This document shows, piece by piece, positions 59,131 through 64,000 of a stretch of 64,000 nucleotides of DNA. Source of the stretch: an uncultured Granulosicoccus sp. GTDB taxonomy: Bacteria > Pseudomonadota > Gammaproteobacteria > Granulosicoccales > Granulosicoccaceae. Location: contig CANLXI010000020.1 in assembly GCA_947495035.1 (NCBI GenBank), positions 1 to 64,000 of the forward strand, in the 5' to 3' direction. Position numbers and translations under genes: made by a program. A model generated the notes under the pieces. It did no database searches. It saw only the letters and a program-made list of their open reading frames with translations, and was not told the DNA's origin. Position 1 is the first letter of the stretch. Every line of letters begins with the position of its first letter.

Positions 59131-60987
59131 TCAGCGTCCGAACCGTTGAGCCAGCGAACGTTGCATCGTGCGCACGATGGCAAAGGCATCCTTCAGATGT
59201 CCACGCTCGAAGCGTGACAATGTGTCAGGAGCCACGAGGCTGTCCGGTTCGATGCCGGCCTCGAGTTGGCGCGCCTGATGCCGAAAGCGCGTATCGGCGA
59301 GAAAGGTCAATGCGTCGCCAAGATCTCGCGCGCCACTGTCGCTGAGCTCATCGGTGTTGGCGGCAGCCTTGAGTCGTTCCCGGGTATTGACCTCATCGAT
59401 TCCGCCCGCCAGAGCATACACCCGGGCCAGTTCCACTATCGGCACAACGCCTGCATGCTTCAGGTCGAGCACACCGGCTTCGTCGCGTCCGCCACTCAGT
59501 ACGAAGTTGCGGAAAAAACCGAGCGGCGGCTGTCGTGTAAGAGCATTGCCTGTGAGGTGTGACAGAAAGATCGAATTGCCACGGGTACGTTCCAGCAACG
59601 AGCTGCGCAGTGCGGCGCTCAGAGCAGCATCACCATAGAGGTGTCGCAAGTCGAAGAACGTGCAACCGTGCATCAGGGCTGTGGGGTCAGGGTTGTCGAT
59701 CCAATGGACGAATCGGGACTGCCAGTTCGACAAGGGTTCACGCCATTCAGGATTGGTGGCCATGACATCGCCGGGGCAGTGAGGTTGACCGCAGCGGGCG
59801 AGGCCGTCGCAGACGAAATGTGCCAGTGCTTCGAAATAGGCACCGTGCTGGTCGGGGTCATAGGCGTCGTCCAGTATCAGTGCATTGTCCTGATCAGAGG
59901 CGATGGTGAATTCACCGCGAGCCTGAGATCCTGCTACTACCCAGGCATAATCCACCGGCGGAGCACCGAGTGTCAGCTCGGCAAGTTCCAGCAGGCGGAT
60001 GGCCAGCGCATCAGCGATGCCCGTGACAATTCGCTGGGTACGCTCGGCCGAAGCACCTGCCGCCGCCAGATTTCGTACCAGCAATGGCAGTCGCCCGGCA
60101 ATGTCCGCAAGTGTGTCCACCGTGTCCTGACGATGGATGTCAGCGGCAAGGTAGACCGACGATGTCGTATGACGCTCGATGAAATCCGAGGCCGTGACGA
60201 CACCCGCTACCCGGTTCTCTTCCACGACAGGCAGGTGGTGGATGCGGTGTCGAGCCATGGTCAGCAGGGCATCATAGGCGTTGGTGTCGACACTGGCCGT
60301 GACGGGTGCCAGGGTCATGACATCACTCAAGGCAGATTCGTAGTCGAGCCCTGCCGCGATGACACGTAGCCGCAAGTCGCGATCGGTGAGCACGCCGAAG
60401 AGCATGCCGTCCTCGACGACCAGCATAGACGAGACCTTCTGCTCGCTCATCACCTCGGCAGCCTGGCGAATGGAGGCTGTTGGTGGCAGGTGAATGGGTT
60501 CACGTGACAGCAGGTCGCCCAGTCGCGTATCGGTCAGGTTCAGTGGAGAGTCGCTGGATTGCTCATGGTGACGCACCGCATCTCGCAGGCGCCCCGCACC
60601 GGTGGGCGCCAGAAACCAGGCAATCTGACTGTGCTCGTCGCAAAGACGGTCGACGATACTGGCCGGCAGTCGATAGAGCAAACTGTCCTCAAGCGCAACA
60701 TAGTGATGGCCTTGCGCAAGCTCGTGGGCCGATGCGCGATAGCCGAGCAGATCACCTTCGCCCAGACGTGCAAGCAGCTCGCCGGACTCTGCGCGCAGCT
60801 CCACGGCGCCACTGCGAACCAGGCTCAGCGCGGGCTCTCCCTGTTCGGCTTCGGCAATTTCCGATTCACGGCGTACATAGCGCACGGTCACCGCTTCGAC
60901 GGTCGTTACCAGTTCCTCGGCAGGCAGTTGATCGAATGGGCGCTGTGCAGCGATGAAATCGCGTATTTCCAGTTCTTCGATATCCAT
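59131..60987 (-). CDS. Cyclic-nucleotide-type, CBS and DUF294 protein
   Basis: A 618-residue cytosolic regulator. An N-terminal cyclic-nucleotide-binding-type barrel (about 10-125, VRSGAVELRAESGELLARLGEGDLLGY) is followed by two CBS domains (about 155-275), a GlnD-like nucleotidyltransferase domain with WVVAGSQARGEFTIASDQDNALILDD, and the DUF294 C-terminal domain with LKHAGVVPIVELARVYAL. The start is ATG 60987, one base after the kinase stop (TGACATG); an open frame to 61047 would overlap the kinase. It is a paralogue of the 56223 gene, and both flank the exonuclease. Confidence 0.92.
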   Translation of the reverse strand: MDIEELEIRDFIAAQRPFDQLPAEELVTTVEAVTVRYVRRESEIAEAEQGEPALSLVRSGAVELRAESGELLARLGEGDLLGYRASAHELAQGHHYVALEDSLLYRLPASIVDRLCDEHSQIAWFLAPTGAGRLRDAVRHHEQSSDSPLNLTDTRLGDLLSREPIHLPPTASIRQAAEVMSEQKVSSMLVVEDGMLFGVLTDRDLRLRVIAAGLDYESALSDVMTLAPVTASVDTNAYDALLTMARHRIHHLPVVEENRVAGVVTASDFIERHTTSSVYLAADIHRQDTVDTLADIAGRLPLLVRNLAAAGASAERTQRIVTGIADALAIRLLELAELTLGAPPVDYAWVVAGSQARGEFTIASDQDNALILDDAYDPDQHGAYFEALAHFVCDGLARCGQPHCPGDVMATNPEWREPLSNWQSRFVHWIDNPDPTALMHGCTFFDLRHLYGDAALSAALRSSLLERTRGNSIFLSHLTGNALTRQPPLGFFRNFVLSGGRDEAGVLDLKHAGVVPIVELARVYALAGGIDEVNTRERLKAAANTDELSDSGARDLGDALTFLADTRFRHQARQLEAGIEPDSLVAPDTLSRFERGHLKDAFAIVRTMQRSLAQRFGR

Positions 60988-60988
60988 G

Positions 60989-63796
60989 TCAATGACCTGA
61001 TTGCGTATCGGAAGCATTCCCTGTGGTGGGGTCATGCCTGTCATCATCCGTCTGGCACGGTAGCTCGAGCGCGAAGACGGTGCGGCCCTGGCCGGTCTGT
61101 GCTACACGCAGATGACCACCATGATGCTCGGCGATATATCTGGATATGGGTAACCCGAGGCCGGTGCCCAGCGATTCGCCGGCATTCGCCCGATTCGCCT
61201 GATGAAACTTCTCGAAGACATGATCGACATCCTCCGGGGCAATGCCGGCGCCATTGTCTTCCACCTCCACCCGGCAATGATCACCGCAGCTCTGCAGGCG
61301 TAGCTCGATGCGACCGGCGTCGGCATTGCAGAATTTCACCGCATTCGACAGCAGATTGACGAGCAGCTGCATGAGCCTGTCGCCATCTGCATCGACAGTC
61401 ACGACCTTCTCGGGCAGTGACTTCACCATCGTGATGTTGCGCTCGCGCATGAGCTGACTGACCGTGGCCAGAGAATCGTTGACGATGTCACGCAGATCGA
61501 CAGTGTCATGCCGCCATTCCATCCGTCCCGATTCGATCTTGGCCAGATCGAGAACCTGGTCAACGAGTCGCGTCAGGCGTTCGGATTCCTTGACGATGAT
61601 ATCGAGAAACTCCTCGCGTTGCGTATTCTCCATTGCCGGATTGGCAAGCAGGATTTCGGAGAAGGCACGGATGGATGTCAGCGGTGTGCGCAATTCATGA
61701 CTGACCGTGGCCACGAATTCGTCCTTGAGTCGATCAAGTTCCTGCAAGCGTTCATTGGCCGATCGCAATTCCCGTGTGGCTGCCTCGAGTTCACGCGACT
61801 GGCGTTCGAGTCGGCGGCTGTGGCTGCGCACCTTCGAGCTTTCTTCCAGAATGCTGAGCACGCTTTCGATAGTCGGTGCGGTACCGCCTGCGACAGAATC
61901 GATCATGACGCGAGCCGATGATGCGCCGATGGCTCCGGCCAGCAGACGTTCACTGTGCTCGACCAGCACCGGAGAGGCAGTCTCCTTGCGATGCGCCTCG
62001 ATGTTGACCGATCCGCCTTCGTCCCGGGTATTCAATGCCGAGGCAAACGCTCTTTCGGTGCGTGCATTTCCCAGAAAACGGGCAACCAGAGTCTCCAGAT
62101 CACCCACCGATGCATGCCCTGGCAACGAGTCGGCATCAAGCCGTCGGCCACCATCGGCGAAGACACCGACGAAACGTTCTGCCTGAACGCGCTCGATCAC
62201 CGAGCGGGTTCCGAACAGGGACAGAACGACCAGCAACCCCGCATTGGCCAGCATGCTCCAGAACAGTGAATGGGTGATGGCGTCGAGTCCTGTCAGGCCG
62301 AACAGGTGATAGGGGTGGAGCAGAGCGATACCGAATGGCCCGTCGGTAACGAAGCTCTTCGGCAGCCAGCCTGCCTGCGCGAATTCCGGCAATAGCAGGG
62401 TATAGAGCCAGACGGCGAAGCCGGCACTGATCCCGGCAATGGCGCCCACTCGACTGGCAGCCTTCCAGTAGAGTCCGAACAGCACGGCAGGCGCAAACTG
62501 TGCCACGGCGCAGAAGGACACCAGACCGATGGTCACCAGGGCATAGGACTCCCCGATCAGGTAGAAGTGCAGATAGCCGAGCAGCAGAATGACGAGAATC
62601 GTCACCCGCCGTATGCGCATCAGTGTTCGTCCGGCATCGAGCCGGGTCGTGAACGATCGACCTCGTGTCCGTAGTAATACAGGCATGAGCAGATCGTTCG
62701 AGACCATGGTGGTGAGGGCGATGGTGGCGACAATGACCATGCCGGTTGCCGCCGAGAGTCCGCCGAGAAAGACAAACAGTGCCAGCATGCTGTGCTGCTC
62801 GGCCAGTGGTAGTGTCAGTACATAGAAGTCGGGATCGACGCTGCCGGTCGGGAAGCGCATTTCCCCGGCAAAGGCAAGTGGTAGCACAAACAGGTTGATG
62901 ATCAGCAGGTACAGCGGGAACATCCACATGGCACGGCGCACATGGTTTTCATCAACGTTCTCGATCACGGCCATGTGAAATTGCCGTGGCAGGAACATGA
63001 CGGCCACCATCGATAGCAGGGTCAATGACAACCAGCTGGTGTACCCCCCCGGCAGGCTTTCGGTTCTCGTCAGGGCATGCAGTTGTGGATCGTTCATGGC
63101 CTGCCGGAACACGTCCCCCGGGCCATCGAAGAGGCTGAAGCTTACCCAGAGTCCGACGGCGAGGAAAGCGACAAGCTTGAACAGCGACTCGAAGGCAACG
63201 GCTGCGACCATGCCTTCATGGCGTTGCGTGATATCCACATTGCGCGCACCGAACAGGATGGTGAAAGCGGCCAGCGCCAGCGCGATCCAGAAGGCGGTGT
63301 CCTGCCAGGGTAGCTCACGAACAGTCGCAGTCATGTTGCCCAGTTCGGGATAATCGCGCAGGACGACATAGCTGGTTGAAATCGCCTTCAGTTGCAGCGA
63401 TATGTAGGGCAGGATGCCGATGACGGCAACGACGGTAACGAGTCCGCCAAGCAGCGCGCTCTTGCCATAGCGCGAGGCGATGAAGTCTGCAATGGAGTTC
63501 AGTCGTTGCAGGTGGGAAATGCGAATGATCTTGCGGAGCACGAACCACCAGGTGGCCGCCATCAGGGTCGGTCCCAGATAGATGGGCAGAAAACCCATGC
63601 CTGTATTGGCGGCGCGGCCGACGCTGCCGTAGTAGGTCCAGGCCGTGCAATACACGGCAAGAGACAAGGTATACACATAGGGATTGGCAATGAGGCTTCG
63701 GTCGGCCGCGGCTGTTCGTTCGCCAAGATGTGCAATCACGAACAGCACGCCCAGATAGCCCAGTGAGGCGAACAGGATGAGGCTACCGGACAGCAT
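60989..63796 (-). CDS. CrbS/CbrA-like symporter-histidine kinase
   Basis: A 935-residue membrane sensor. The first 500 residues form a sodium:solute symporter module of about 13 helices (from LILFASLGYLGVLFVIAHLGER). Residues 550-670 resemble the STAC linker, with no clear PAS domain. A coiled coil leads to HisKA with VSHELRTPLTSIRAFSEIL and HATPase with NLLSNAVKFCNADA, DNGAGIAPEDVDHVFEKF and GTGLGLPISRYI. In Vibrio and Pseudomonas, CrbS with CrbR turns on acs, and this cluster contains acs, so that role is likely here. The response regulator is not in the window. The start is ATG 63796, overlapping the upstream stop by one base (TGATG); TTG 63799 is also in frame. Confidence 0.93.
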   Translation of the reverse strand: MLSGSLILFASLGYLGVLFVIAHLGERTAAADRSLIANPYVYTLSLAVYCTAWTYYGSVGRAANTGMGFLPIYLGPTLMAATWWFVLRKIIRISHLQRLNSIADFIASRYGKSALLGGLVTVVAVIGILPYISLQLKAISTSYVVLRDYPELGNMTATVRELPWQDTAFWIALALAAFTILFGARNVDITQRHEGMVAAVAFESLFKLVAFLAVGLWVSFSLFDGPGDVFRQAMNDPQLHALTRTESLPGGYTSWLSLTLLSMVAVMFLPRQFHMAVIENVDENHVRRAMWMFPLYLLIINLFVLPLAFAGEMRFPTGSVDPDFYVLTLPLAEQHSMLALFVFLGGLSAATGMVIVATIALTTMVSNDLLMPVLLRTRGRSFTTRLDAGRTLMRIRRVTILVILLLGYLHFYLIGESYALVTIGLVSFCAVAQFAPAVLFGLYWKAASRVGAIAGISAGFAVWLYTLLLPEFAQAGWLPKSFVTDGPFGIALLHPYHLFGLTGLDAITHSLFWSMLANAGLLVVLSLFGTRSVIERVQAERFVGVFADGGRRLDADSLPGHASVGDLETLVARFLGNARTERAFASALNTRDEGGSVNIEAHRKETASPVLVEHSERLLAGAIGASSARVMIDSVAGGTAPTIESVLSILEESSKVRSHSRRLERQSRELEAATRELRSANERLQELDRLKDEFVATVSHELRTPLTSIRAFSEILLANPAMENTQREEFLDIIVKESERLTRLVDQVLDLAKIESGRMEWRHDTVDLRDIVNDSLATVSQLMRERNITMVKSLPEKVVTVDADGDRLMQLLVNLLSNAVKFCNADAGRIELRLQSCGDHCRVEVEDNGAGIAPEDVDHVFEKFHQANRANAGESLGTGLGLPISRYIAEHHGGHLRVAQTGQGRTVFALELPCQTDDDRHDPTTGNASDTQSGH

Positions 63797-64000
63797 CAAT
63801 CGTCCATCGGGTGACGCTGGCCAGTTGCCGGTGTCTCGATATCGCTGGCCGAGTCGGTGTCAACGCTATCGTCATTGCCTGTATGATCTTGCCGCGTTCT
63901 TGCGGAGCGACCTGCAAAGGCACTGTTCGGCGCGTTTCGGCGAACGCCAGGTTGACTGCGGCGCTCGACCAGCGCAGCCAATCCTGCGATCAGTAGCGCC
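63796..64000 (-). CDS. Partial gene, C-terminal end only
   Basis: The frame is open from the right edge of the window to the TGA at 63796-63798, so only the last 67 codons are visible. They encode a short hydrophobic piece (ALLIAGLAAL) followed by a polar, Arg-, Asp- and Ser-rich tail, suggesting the cytoplasmic end of a small membrane protein. Its stop overlaps the kinase start, so the two are coupled. The family cannot be determined. Confidence 0.6.
   Translation of the reverse strand, partial: ALLIAGLAALVERRSQPGVRRNAPNSAFAGRSARTRQDHTGNDDSVDTDSASDIETPATGQRHPMDD

Overview
The window looks like chromosome of a GC-rich, Gram-negative, heterotrophic proteobacterium. Signs are lipoproteins and membrane-fusion exporters, Tex, a YqjD/YqjE-type gene pair, and an acetate cluster (acetyl-CoA synthetase, DUF4212 protein, Na+/solute symporter, DUF294 proteins, DnaQ-type exonuclease, CrbS-type kinase) of the kind known from Vibrio and Pseudomonas. 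The many uptake systems for peptides, sugars and organic acids suggest a marine or host-associated gammaproteobacterium. A Granulosicoccus-like organism is a guess, not shown by the sequence. No rRNA, tRNA, CRISPR array, transposase or prophage was recognised. Genes are dense and often overlap by 1-4 bp.

Layout. 1-420: short tandem and direct repeats without a gene. 421-6292 (minus): M20 amidohydrolase, HDOD protein with a degenerate receiver, GH1 beta-glucosidase, formate-THF ligase. 6620-11829 (plus): XdhC-like protein, Tex, DHH phosphoesterase, S4 RNA-binding protein. 11816-18088 (plus): membrane hybrid histidine kinase followed by a three-gene DevA/DevC/DevB-type exporter. 18125-19072 (minus): unknown secreted protein.

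19361-30474 is a divergent peptide or muropeptide island. Leftward run a binding protein, two permeases, a thioredoxin-fold protein and an S9 peptidase. Rightward run two ATPases, a serine hydrolase, anhydro-MurNAc kinase (AnmK) and an unknown small-molecule kinase. Together they read as uptake and breakdown of peptides that probably include cell-wall peptides.

30568-36217: DUF533 protein; a TRAP transporter with a palindrome-rich leader; then, behind a strong terminator, a short-chain dehydrogenase and a RbsD/FucU-type mutarotase. A 40-bp repeat array begins at the mutarotase stop codon. 36492-45885: 3-hydroxybutyrate-oligomer hydrolase (minus), a second Opp system with a fused double ATPase, and a GH16 lipoprotein. 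46018-49408 (minus): MATE exporter, zinc-ribbon protein, a protein with a histidine-kinase H-box but no ATPase domain, and YqjK/YqjD/YqjE-like membrane proteins. 49565-51060: homocysteine S-methyltransferase and a TetR regulator.

51877-64000: the acetate island. acs, a DUF4212 protein and a symporter form one plus-strand unit ending in two tandem terminators. They are followed by a CBS-DUF294 protein and a small membrane protein. On the minus strand are a CrbS-like symporter-kinase, a second DUF294 protein with a cyclic-nucleotide-type domain, and a DnaQ-like exonuclease.
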